Origin: Pontibacterium sp964228735
GTDB lineage: Bacteria > Pseudomonadota > Gammaproteobacteria > Pseudomonadales > Balneatricaceae
Length of the DNA stretch: 57,464 nt
Reading direction: 5' to 3'
NCBI RefSeq assembly: GCF_964228735.1
Contig: NZ_CAXRBQ010000021.1
Span: 1 to 57,464, forward strand
Position 1 is the stretch's first letter; every line of letters starts with the position of its first letter. Below, in pieces: positions 8,218 through 15,264 of this stretch. Under the pieces are notes generated by a model, which was not told the origin of the DNA, ran no database searches, and was given only the letters and a program-made list of their open reading frames with translations. The position numbers and the translations under genes are program-made.

Positions 8218-8822
8218 ACCGAGTTGTCAGGTATCGGGTGATTACACTTCCAGGCGTGGTAGTGGATCAGGAAACGGTCAAGCAGTTGATCCAGGGCGCT
8301 GGCTGCACCGCCAGCATCGGCTAAGCGTAGCACTTCCGCGACAGTTTCTGCCGTACACAAGTGATCATCGTCCGGATTGCGTCTGAGGGTGTAGCGGGTG
8401 CGTCGATCAGGATCGAAGGCCAGCAATGGCAGTTCGTTCAGCCACGGGCTCTTGCGCACGATCTTACGTACTTCCTTCCAGGTACCGTCCGGTACCACAA
8501 TCAGTGGAATTTTACCTTCGGTCGCTTGATAGGCTTTGGCACGGGGTTCCAGTTCGGGGCGATCCGCAGGAAACAGCAGCCAGGGTTGATAGCGCGGATC
8601 GTTCAGCATGGTGACTAAGTTTTCGGGGGGATCGGCGCGCTGCCAGATGAAGGTGTGGGTAACCTCAGGCAGCAACTGAGCGATCAGCCGGCTTGTGTTG
8701 CTGGGCCGTGCCGGTTCGTTCTCGTGCAGCAGAAGTGCGATCTGCAGTGGCGGTACGTCGTTACACGTATCGCCACAAGCGCAGTAGTCTTCAGGCAGGC
8801 CGCAGCCAGGACATCCACTCAT
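8214..8822 (-). CDS. tapT: DTW-domain tRNA-uridine aminocarboxypropyltransferase
   Basis: A 202-residue cytosolic enzyme of the DTW family, shown in E. coli (TapT/YfiP) to add the aminocarboxypropyl group of SAM to uridine 47 of several tRNAs (acp3U). The family signature appears as PDGTWKEVRKI near residue 131, followed by LCTAE further on. The N-terminus has a cysteine set CPGCGLPEDYCACG that probably binds a metal. Its start codon overlaps the stop of the DUF4139 gene by 4 nt, so translation is likely coupled. Its place as third gene behind a pseudokinase and a periplasmic protein is unusual for a tRNA enzyme. Confidence 0.85.
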   Translation of the reverse strand: MSGCPGCGLPEDYCACGDTCNDVPPLQIALLLHENEPARPSNTSRLIAQLLPEVTHTFIWQRADPPENLVTMLNDPRYQPWLLFPADRPELEPRAKAYQATEGKIPLIVVPDGTWKEVRKIVRKSPWLNELPLLAFDPDRRTRYTLRRNPDDDHLCTAETVAEVLRLADAGGAASALDQLLDRFLIHYHAWKCNHPIPDNSV

Positions 8823-10231
8823 TTTCGATCGGGCTTCTTCATCTGTACGCTGAAGTTAAGTACCTGATCGCTTTTGCCTGCAACTTCGACTGTCCATTGC
8901 GCGGCACCGGCGTTAATTTTTTCCATCGGCAGGCTGCTGTGTTCCAGTTGCCACTCGTAAGGGAAGTTGGCACGCAGGACAACGGTCGCCGGTTTATTAC
9001 GGCTGTTGGTAATACGGATCGCTTGACCCACCAGAAAACCGTTATAGGTTTTCTGGAACTGGCTTTGGTGGCGTTGAACGGTCACGTCAAATGCCTGGCC
9101 GAGGGTGATTTTTACCGGATCTTTTTCCGCCGTGTGGTTGATGCGGGCGCCGCCAACAAACTGCAGTTGCTCCTGGCTGTCTGGACGGAAGACACGGATA
9201 TTACCCGCAGGCATTGGTTGTCCCAGGCCTTCCTCGTTGGTGTTGTTAAAGCTCAGGCGCAGGTTGGGTTTGATGCGGTAGCGCTGTGCATCCTGATTGG
9301 CCGCCACGTAAAACTCATGTTGATAGGTACGTTTCAGGCTGACATCGTCGCTGCTGAGCAGGGTGATCTGTTTCTGCTGGCCATCTTCCAGATTTACTTT
9401 GCCGGGCAGTTGATACAGGTGGAACGCTTCCATCTGTGCCGGTGGTGCGACGCTGTCCGCGGCGGCACCCAATGCCACCACGGCCATCTCACGCTGTGCT
9501 TTGTAGCGGGGTTGTGGTGGGGCGGTATTCACATTGCCGGCCATCAACTGGATGCTGGCATTCGGGTAGCCTGTACCGCTGTTGTTGGTGAGTGATGCCA
9601 TACCCGACAGGTTCGCGTTGTCACCGTCCTGTGACAGGGTCAGTACGTAATTCATGGTCCAGTTCAAACCACCGGTCAGGTAGCTGATGCGGGCATCACG
9701 GGCACTGCCTGTTCCCTGACTGCGAAAACTCAGGTTAGGTTTGGTGAGTAGGGCCGCCGGTCGGCTTGGGAAGATAAAGCGCCAGTGGCTGTTCAGTGGA
9801 ATGCTCTCCACCCGGTTGTTCCGGGACACCAACGCCTGGTTGCCGTTAACGCTGAGCAGGGTTGCCTTGCTGATCGTTTCGGCGCCGGTGGCCGGATTGA
9901 TGCGTGCCAGCTCCAGTTCCTTGTTGATGTAGTGCTCCAGCAACGCATGCTGGCTAAGCAGACGGGCGTTGAAGTTCTGCTCCAGAATCGCACCGGCATT
10001 TTTGATACGCAGTGTTTCCGGTTGCAGCTGTTTGCTGACGTCTTCGATGATCACCTTCTGGCCGGATTGCATCGCAGGCAACTCGCGGGTTTCACGCACC
10101 AGTGCCAGATCCTGGTTATACAGTGTGACACCCAGTGACTGGCGCTGGTCCACCCCGATGGTGAGATTGTCGGCTGCCAGGGCTGGGGTGCTGAGCATCA
10201 GCATGGATAGAAACAGGGGGCGGAACTTCAT
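8819..10231 (-). CDS. Periplasmic DUF4139 domain protein
   Basis: A 470-residue protein with a clear signal peptide (FRPLFLSMLMLSTPALAADN, cleavage near residue 19-20). The mature part is mostly beta strands and carries the DUF4139 pattern in the second half (about residues 190-465), including the GGLNWTMNYVLTLSQDG region. The fold resembles the mucoidy-inhibitor family of DUF4139 proteins, but no enzymatic motif is visible. It overlaps its upstream neighbour (pseudokinase-FGE gene) and downstream neighbour (tapT) by 4 nt each, so the three are one translationally coupled operon. It is exported to the same compartment as the predicted FGE-like domain upstream, so they may interact (inference). 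Confidence 0.75.
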   Translation of the reverse strand: MKFRPLFLSMLMLSTPALAADNLTIGVDQRQSLGVTLYNQDLALVRETRELPAMQSGQKVIIEDVSKQLQPETLRIKNAGAILEQNFNARLLSQHALLEHYINKELELARINPATGAETISKATLLSVNGNQALVSRNNRVESIPLNSHWRFIFPSRPAALLTKPNLSFRSQGTGSARDARISYLTGGLNWTMNYVLTLSQDGDNANLSGMASLTNNSGTGYPNASIQLMAGNVNTAPPQPRYKAQREMAVVALGAAADSVAPPAQMEAFHLYQLPGKVNLEDGQQKQITLLSSDDVSLKRTYQHEFYVAANQDAQRYRIKPNLRLSFNNTNEEGLGQPMPAGNIRVFRPDSQEQLQFVGGARINHTAEKDPVKITLGQAFDVTVQRHQSQFQKTYNGFLVGQAIRITNSRNKPATVVLRANFPYEWQLEHSSLPMEKINAGAAQWTVEVAGKSDQVLNFSVQMKKPDRK

Positions 10232-12339
10232 TCGCTAGTCTCCTTGATAAATTCTTCCGGCAAATCCAAAGCAACGCGGAATCCCCAGTCATTCTGGGAA
10301 GCGTTGGCCGGATGGCGATAACGGGCGGCTGGGCGCATCAGACGCATGATATCGAACCATGAGCCGCCACGCATAACTCGATCACTACATCCGTCACCTT
10401 GGTATGCGCTTCCGTTAACGGGTGCGCCACTATAATCCGCTGCGTAGCAGTCTTCGACCCATTCACTGACGTTGCCTGCCATATCGTACAGGCCCCACGG
10501 ATTAGGTTGCAGGGCGCCCACAGGTGCGGTCTGGCTGCCATCCCAATCGCTGCCACATTCGTCACAAACCGCGAAGCCCATGGCCGGTTTATTACCCCAG
10601 CTAAATGCGCTTTGTGTCCCGGCACGGGCGGCGTACTCCCACTCCGCTTCAGTTGGCAGGCGATACGGTTGGTCCGTCTCGCGAGACAGCCACTGCACAT
10701 AGGCTTGCGCATCGCGCCAGCTGACGTTGATGACCGGGCGGTTGCCGCGTCCCCAGCCTTCATCGGAAGGCAGATCCCGGTCAGTGGCGCGGGCAAACGC
10801 ATCGTACTGGGCGAAGGTGACCTCATAGCGGGACAGGGCATAAGGCTGATTGATCGTTACACGGTGCACCGGATGTTCGTTATCGTCGCCAAGTTTGTGG
10901 TTATCCCCCATCAGGAAATCTCCGGCGGGTAGGGCCACCATATCTGGGCCGTACAGATCACCTCGGATCTGGTCGCGGAACAGCAAAGTCCTGGGGGCTT
11001 GTTCTCCGGTCAGCTGGGCGGCCGTCATAAATGTCGCCGCACTGTCCGACAGGTTGTTTGTGTCAGACTCTAGCGTGGGTTCGATGACTGCAGGCTGAAT
11101 GCTGTCCTGGCTTGAATCAGTTTCTGCGGCCCTATCGTTCTCAGGTGTTTGAGTCTCAGGAGCTGTGACCCCAGATGCAGGGTTGGTGGTCACTTCTTTG
11201 GTTTGTGGCTGACCGGAAGTGGTCAGGACCAGTGATAAGCCGTAGCCCAATGCCAGCCCCAGAATAAAGGTGAGCAGAGGGACCAGTTTGCGCTTGGATT
11301 GTCCCTGGGGGGCTTGTGAGTCTTTCTGCTCTGCCTCTGATGCCTTGGCTTGATCCTCTGGTTGCTCGGGTGCCAGATCTTCATCGCTTAGGCGTGTGGA
11401 GCGCTGCGTCTCAGTTTCCGCCGCCGTTGCGGGGAGTTCCTCGATTTCAGACACTTGCGCGGGTTGTGCGGCTGTATCGGCCTTTTCCTCGTCTGGCTTG
11501 AACAGGTCGCGTATCAAGCTCAGTGCATTGCTCGGCCGTGCCGCAGGCTCTCCCGAGAGCGCGGTTTGCAGGCTGTGCCACTGCTGTTCGGTCAGCTGCT
11601 TGGGCTGGCTTAAGCGGGTGGGATCACACTGCGCCGGTTCCCGGGTGTTGGCGAAAGGTGGGTGGCCGGTGAGGACTTCATATGCAATGCAGGCCAGCGA
11701 GAATATATCGGCCGCCCGATTGAAGGGTTGGGCTCGGTGGGTTTCCGGTGCCTGATAGATTCCGGCGTGCCGGGTGTGGTGCCTATCCTTGGGCAGCTTG
11801 CTGTGGAGAGGCTGGGTTGCGTAGCCACTGAGCTTCACGCCACTACCCCGGTTGATATGTACGTTCGCCGGGCAAAGGCCGCCATGGCTGACATGATGGG
11901 CACCGTAGGCGACATCCAACGCAGTAGCGATCTGCAGCAGCAGGCCTTTAAGCTGATTGTCATTCAGCGCCTTGGTTTTTTTCTCTGTCAGCAGATCGGC
12001 GAGGGTAGTGTTGTCCAAGCGCTCGGATGCAACAAAGCCGGGCTGGTTTTCGCTTAGGAAGAAGCCATGCTGGAGCGCCAGGTGCTTGTGGCGCAGTTTC
12101 TTGCCAACGGTAACGGCGCGTTTCAGCGTCTCCAGGGCTTTGCTGTCGCTGATTAACTGCGGATCGATAAATTCCAGCGATACGATCGGCTTGCCCTGTA
12201 CGCTCAGGTCCTGAGCTTGCCAGAGCTGCCCAAACAGCGAGTCGCCGGAATGCTCTTTCAGCAAAAAGCGGTGTTGGCTTGTACCGACCACCTGGCCGGA
12301 AGAGAGGGAGGAGTATTCGATAGCCTTTGTTACTGCCAT
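10228..12339 (-). CDS. Membrane-anchored pseudokinase fused to an FGE-sulfatase-like domain
   Basis: The 703-residue protein has four parts. Residues 20-280 form a Ser/Thr-kinase-like fold: QAPE at 196-199 and the helix DIFSLACIAYEVLTGHPPF at 211-229 are typical. A low-complexity acidic linker follows (285-350), then one membrane helix (352-374). The C-terminus (465-692) is an FGE-sulfatase/SUMF1 domain, with PTEAEWEYAARAG, NPWGLYDMAGNVSEWVED and RVMRGGSW. Key residues are missing. HRD is HGG (152-154), DFG is SGY (171-173), the VAIK lysine is not evident, and after RGGSW (657-661) the two copper-binding cysteines of true FGEs are replaced (FDIMRLM). Topology would put the kinase fold in the cytosol and FGE in the periplasm. 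Confidence 0.85.
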   Translation of the reverse strand: MAVTKAIEYSSLSSGQVVGTSQHRFLLKEHSGDSLFGQLWQAQDLSVQGKPIVSLEFIDPQLISDSKALETLKRAVTVGKKLRHKHLALQHGFFLSENQPGFVASERLDNTTLADLLTEKKTKALNDNQLKGLLLQIATALDVAYGAHHVSHGGLCPANVHINRGSGVKLSGYATQPLHSKLPKDRHHTRHAGIYQAPETHRAQPFNRAADIFSLACIAYEVLTGHPPFANTREPAQCDPTRLSQPKQLTEQQWHSLQTALSGEPAARPSNALSLIRDLFKPDEEKADTAAQPAQVSEIEELPATAAETETQRSTRLSDEDLAPEQPEDQAKASEAEQKDSQAPQGQSKRKLVPLLTFILGLALGYGLSLVLTTSGQPQTKEVTTNPASGVTAPETQTPENDRAAETDSSQDSIQPAVIEPTLESDTNNLSDSAATFMTAAQLTGEQAPRTLLFRDQIRGDLYGPDMVALPAGDFLMGDNHKLGDDNEHPVHRVTINQPYALSRYEVTFAQYDAFARATDRDLPSDEGWGRGNRPVINVSWRDAQAYVQWLSRETDQPYRLPTEAEWEYAARAGTQSAFSWGNKPAMGFAVCDECGSDWDGSQTAPVGALQPNPWGLYDMAGNVSEWVEDCYAADYSGAPVNGSAYQGDGCSDRVMRGGSWFDIMRLMRPAARYRHPANASQNDWGFRVALDLPEEFIKETSE

Positions 12340-12388
12340 GGGCTAGCCTGCATCAAAAATTTCCATCAATGATAGTCAAGGCTAGCCC
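12340..12388 (-). promoter_or_regulatory. 9-bp inverted repeat abutting the pseudokinase start codon
   Basis: GGGCTAGCC at 12340-12348 and GGCTAGCCC at 12380-12388 are perfect reverse complements with a 31-nt spacer. One arm touches the ATG of the minus-strand gene at 12339 and covers the place where a ribosome site should be; no good Shine-Dalgarno is visible. It could be a translational control hairpin or an operator. The rest of the short gap to kdsA holds nothing else I can call. Confidence 0.45.
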
Positions 12389-12421
12389 AACCTGCACAGT
12401 GAACTGCAAAGGCTTAATGGC

Positions 12422-13270
12422 TTAAGCGGAGGTATCCAGCTCTGGGAAGGATTTCACCAGCTCATCGACCGCTTTCATCTGTGCCAGGTATGGCTCCAGT
12501 TTGTCCAGCGGCAGAGCGCAAGGACCATCACACTTAGCAACGTTCGGATCTGGGTGTGCTTCCAGGAACAGACCTGCGATTCCCTGAGAAAGACCTGCAC
12601 GGGATAGCTGCGCAACGAGTGCACGTCGACCATCGGCAGAATCAGAGCGACCGCCTGGCATCTGCAGAGCGTGGGTCGCATCAAACATCACCGGGTAGCC
12701 AAACTCCTTCATGATAGAGAAGCCCAGCATATCCACGATCAGGTTGTTGTAACCGTAGCAGGAGCCGCGTTCACACAGGATCAGGTTACTGTTACCCGCT
12801 TCTTCGCACTTGTTGAGGATGTGCTTCATCTCGTGTGGTGCAAGGAACTGTGCCTTCTTGATGTTGATAACCGCACCGGTCTCGGCCATCGCCTGAACCA
12901 GGTCGGTCTGACGGGACAGGAAGGCGGGTAGCTGGATGATGTCGCAGACTTCAGCGGCTGGCACACACTGGTAAGGCTCGTGTACATCAGTGATCACTGG
13001 TACGTTAAAGGTCTTTTTCACCTCTTCCAGGATCTTCATGCCCTCATCCAGGCCAGGGCCACGGAACGAGGTCAGCGACGAGCGGTTGGCTTTGTCGAAC
13101 GATGCCTTGAATACATATGGGATGTTCAGTTTGCTGGTGACTTCTACATAGTGCTCAGCGATAGACATCGCCAGGTCGCGGGACTCCAGCACATTCATGC
13201 CACCGAAAAGCACCATCGGTTTATCGTTGGCAATTTCTACGCCACCGGCAACAACGGTTTTCTGCTCCAT
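12422..13270 (-). CDS. kdsA: 3-deoxy-8-phosphooctulonate synthase (KDO-8-P synthase)
   Basis: A 282-residue TIM-barrel aldolase-like enzyme that condenses phosphoenolpyruvate and arabinose-5-phosphate to KDO-8-phosphate, the first committed step of KDO synthesis for LPS. Conserved blocks are KASFDKANRSS, FRGPGLDEG, ITDVHEP, LPAFLSRQTDL, CERGSCYGYNNL, FDATHALQMPGG and LEAHPDP. It stands next to a PilZ gene on the same strand, not with the usual pyrG/eno neighbours. The gap from 13271 to the PilZ stop is short and shows no terminator. Confident from overall sequence. Confidence 0.97.
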   Translation of the reverse strand: MEQKTVVAGGVEIANDKPMVLFGGMNVLESRDLAMSIAEHYVEVTSKLNIPYVFKASFDKANRSSLTSFRGPGLDEGMKILEEVKKTFNVPVITDVHEPYQCVPAAEVCDIIQLPAFLSRQTDLVQAMAETGAVINIKKAQFLAPHEMKHILNKCEEAGNSNLILCERGSCYGYNNLIVDMLGFSIMKEFGYPVMFDATHALQMPGGRSDSADGRRALVAQLSRAGLSQGIAGLFLEAHPDPNVAKCDGPCALPLDKLEPYLAQMKAVDELVKSFPELDTSA

Positions 13271-13339
13271 ACAGTCGCTTTCCTTTAAATAAGGTAAATA
13301 CTTAGGGCCCGCCGATATTAACGGGCCGCGAAGCGACCA

Positions 13340-13756
13340 TTATACGCCATTGCCAGGAAAAAGTGCGGCGTAGCGCTCGATCCATTCCATTGCAGCGGCT
13401 TCAGGGCTGAGCACACGCCCTTGTTCTTCTTTGACCTCAAGACGGTACTGATGGATCTGACACAGCTGCTCCAGCATCCGCATGCGCATTTTGGCGTCCG
13501 GATTATCAAAATCGATACCCAGTTCAAAGCCCGTACCGTCGTTGTGACACCAAGTCACCACGCCGGATACAGCCAGCGAAGGCTCAACGAATGGAATGCG
13601 CAGTTTGACTGCGGAACCTTTGGATATTTTGTTGTTGGAGTGGCAGATGAGGCCGAGACTTGGAGTGGAGTGGGAGACCGGGAGGGATTGAGTGAGTTGC
13701 TCTAGCTCAATCGGAATCTCTTCCGGATGCCGGATATATACCTGTAGGTTGCTCAT
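13340..13756 (-). CDS. PilZ-domain-like protein
   Basis: A 138-residue soluble protein. The block GSAVKLRIPFVEPSLAVSGVVTWCH followed by GFELGIDFDNPD matches the beta-barrel core of PilZ domains (about residues 45-100). The usual c-di-GMP-binding RxxxR and D/NxSxxG motifs are not clearly present: the N-terminus has YIRHPEEIPIELE and the second motif position reads CHSNNKISKG. It may therefore be a degenerate PilZ that binds proteins, or a weak c-di-GMP binder. The C-terminus is helical. It lies upstream of kdsA on the same strand, 69 nt away, and could share a transcript. Confidence 0.7.
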   Translation of the reverse strand: MSNLQVYIRHPEEIPIELEQLTQSLPVSHSTPSLGLICHSNNKISKGSAVKLRIPFVEPSLAVSGVVTWCHNDGTGFELGIDFDNPDAKMRMRMLEQLCQIHQYRLEVKEEQGRVLSPEAAAMEWIERYAALFPGNGV

Positions 13757-13884
13757 GACAACCTCCCCTTTCTCTTTTACCCTTCTCTTATCTACATCGC
13801 CGGGGATGCAGATTCCTTTAGCGATTCTTTGATCAGTTAAAGGTGTTCCTATGTTTAGGTATAAACGCTATCCAAGGAAAAGCA

Positions 13885-14400
13885 ATGGCAGAAATGAAAC
13901 AAGATGAATTAAATGCTTACAGCGCTGCGTGCCGTGCGTTACAGGATGGTAAGCAATCCGTACTGTTGTCCACGCTCAATCAAGCGGGTAATCCTGAGAT
14001 CAGCTATGCCCCGGCTGTGCGAGACGGCCAAGGCTGCTTCTACATATTTGTGAGTGAGCTGGCTGCACATACGGCAAACCTGTTAGGTCACCCCAACTGC
14101 AGTGTGTTGTTTATTCAAGATGAGCAGGAGAGTCGCAATATATTTGCGCGCGAACGGCTGACTTATCAGTGTGATGTGGAAAAGGTCGAGCGCGACTCTG
14201 CAAAGGGCGTTGAGATCCTGGAGCAGATGGAGAACAAGTTAGGGCAGACGGTAAAACTGTTGCGCGGCTTGCCGGACTTTCATCTGTTTAGACTGAAACC
14301 AACCAGCGGCAGCTATGTGGTGGGGTTTGGTAAAGCGTTTGAGGTAGATCCGGCAAGTGGCGAGTTGATCCACCTCAGCGAAGAGCGGGTGAAACGCTAG
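13885..14400 (+). CDS. HugZ-like / pyridoxamine-phosphate-oxidase-fold protein
   Basis: A 171-residue split-barrel protein. The segment YSAACRALQDGKQSVLLSTLN with GNPEISYAPAVRDG matches the PNPOx-like FMN-binding barrel of HugZ-type heme-utilisation proteins, and RNIFARERLTYQCDVEKVERD continues the pattern. Homologues bind or degrade heme, or serve as flavin reductases; which applies here cannot be told. The start at ATG 13885 is chosen because AAGGAA sits 7 nt before it; an in-frame ATG at 13843 would add 14 residues. The stop overlaps the convergent DUF2788 gene by 4 nt. Confidence 0.75.
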   Translation: MAEMKQDELNAYSAACRALQDGKQSVLLSTLNQAGNPEISYAPAVRDGQGCFYIFVSELAAHTANLLGHPNCSVLFIQDEQESRNIFARERLTYQCDVEKVERDSAKGVEILEQMENKLGQTVKLLRGLPDFHLFRLKPTSGSYVVGFGKAFEVDPASGELIHLSEERVKR

Positions 14401-14603
14401 ATTCCACCACCGATATACTCCACCACGACTGACTTGATCAGGAACGCGGCAAGACCCAGGCCCAGGGCGAAAAACAGGATTGCAGTACCAAATTTGCCCG
14501 CATTCGACTTCTTAGCCAGATCGTAGATGATGAAGAAGATAAAACCGGCGAAGAGGGCCAGTCCAACGTTCAGCATAATGGCTTCGATTTCAGCAAGGCG
14601 CAT
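14397..14603 (-). CDS. DUF2788 family small membrane protein
   Basis: Sixty-eight residues with two transmembrane helices (about 9-27 and 41-59) separated by the basic cytoplasmic loop YDLAKKSNAGKFG, which is the hallmark of the DUF2788 family. The function is unknown. It overlaps the end of the HugZ-like gene by 4 nt in convergent orientation. The 150 nt between its start and the tRNA gene shows no further coding. Confidence 0.85.
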   Translation of the reverse strand: MRLAEIEAIMLNVGLALFAGFIFFIIYDLAKKSNAGKFGTAILFFALGLGLAAFLIKSVVVEYIGGGI

Positions 14604-14755
14604 GGCAAGGATTTCCGCTGTTGAATTGGATGAACGATTAAACCTAAATCGGGCGTGAATTGTACAGAGATTGGCTCAGCGATAACAGGGCCAGTATATG
14701 TAACGATTTGGAATATAGGGTGTTTCGATCAGGATTTGGAACACTGGGAGAAGAA

Positions 14756-14839
14756 TGGTGGTGGGAGGTGGATTCGAACCACCGAAGCTTGCGCGTCAGA
14801 TTTACAATCTGATCCCTTTGGCCACTCGGGAACCCCACC
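14756..14839 (-). tRNA. tRNA-Tyr (anticodon GTA)
   Basis: On the minus strand, an 84-nt class II tRNA runs from GGTGGGG (14839-14833) to TCCCACC-A-CCA (14766-14756), with CCA encoded. The anticodon loop contains TGTAAA, giving GTA for tyrosine. The long variable arm and the TTCGAATC T-loop are typical of bacterial tRNA-Tyr. The gene is solitary, without the usual tRNA-Gly/Thr or tufB neighbours. Confidence 0.97.
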
Positions 14840-14854
14840 ACGAAGGGAGCGCGT

Positions 14855-14883
14855 ATAATAGGGATCTCAATTTGGTCTGTAAA
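14855..14883 (-). promoter_or_regulatory. Sigma70 promoter of tRNA-Tyr
   Basis: Read on the minus strand, TTTACA (14883-14878), a 17-bp spacer and TATTAT (14860-14855) form a near-consensus promoter. The -10 box ends 15 nt before the mature tRNA 5' end, and the following ACGCGC is a GC-rich discriminator of the type linked to stringent control. Confidence 0.8.
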
Positions 14884-15054
14884 GAGAAATCTGCATAGAA
14901 ATTACAAAAAAAATGTCATGAATCGTTCACGTAATCTTCGCAAATCTTTTGAAAAGAATTCATTATTAATTCCGCTCACGTAGAGCCCTCGTGGTTTCCC
15001 GCCTCCTGCGAAAAAAGTACTAGTGAAACGCATAGTTGAATCTGAAAATCAATA

Positions 15055-15082
15055 TTGAATTCCTTGAGAGTAGGACTATATT
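15055..15082 (+). promoter_or_regulatory. Putative nrdAB promoter
   Basis: TTGAAT at 15055-15060 and TATATT at 15077-15082 are spaced by 16 bp and overlap the first NrdR-like box, which is the usual geometry for repression. The leader to nrdA would be about 175 nt; I see no further gene in it. The stretch 14884-15054 upstream holds nothing I can name. Confidence 0.5.
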
Positions 15083-15119
15083 TAGTGCGAATCGATTCAG
15101 GGTATACAACATCTTGTGT
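15073..15119. promoter_or_regulatory. Paired NrdR boxes upstream of nrdA
   Basis: Box 1 at 15073-15088 (GGACTATATTTAGTGC) and box 2 at 15104-15119 (reverse complement ACACAAGATGTTGTAT) match the NrdR pattern acaCwAtATaTwGtgt at 12 and 13 of 16 positions. Their starts are 31 bp apart, three helical turns, as in known NrdR operator pairs. NrdR represses ribonucleotide reductase operons when dATP is plentiful. Confidence 0.75.
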
Positions 15120-15264
15120 GGTCTAAAGTTTGTTGCCCACTGGTCGTAGTATGTGCAGTAGCTTCGCACGCATTGGTCCGGAAGGGGGCTGAATAGCGTT
15201 CGGAGATCACATTTTCCGGTTTCATTTTTATTACAATAATCTTTGCATTCGAGTGGAAGGTCTG

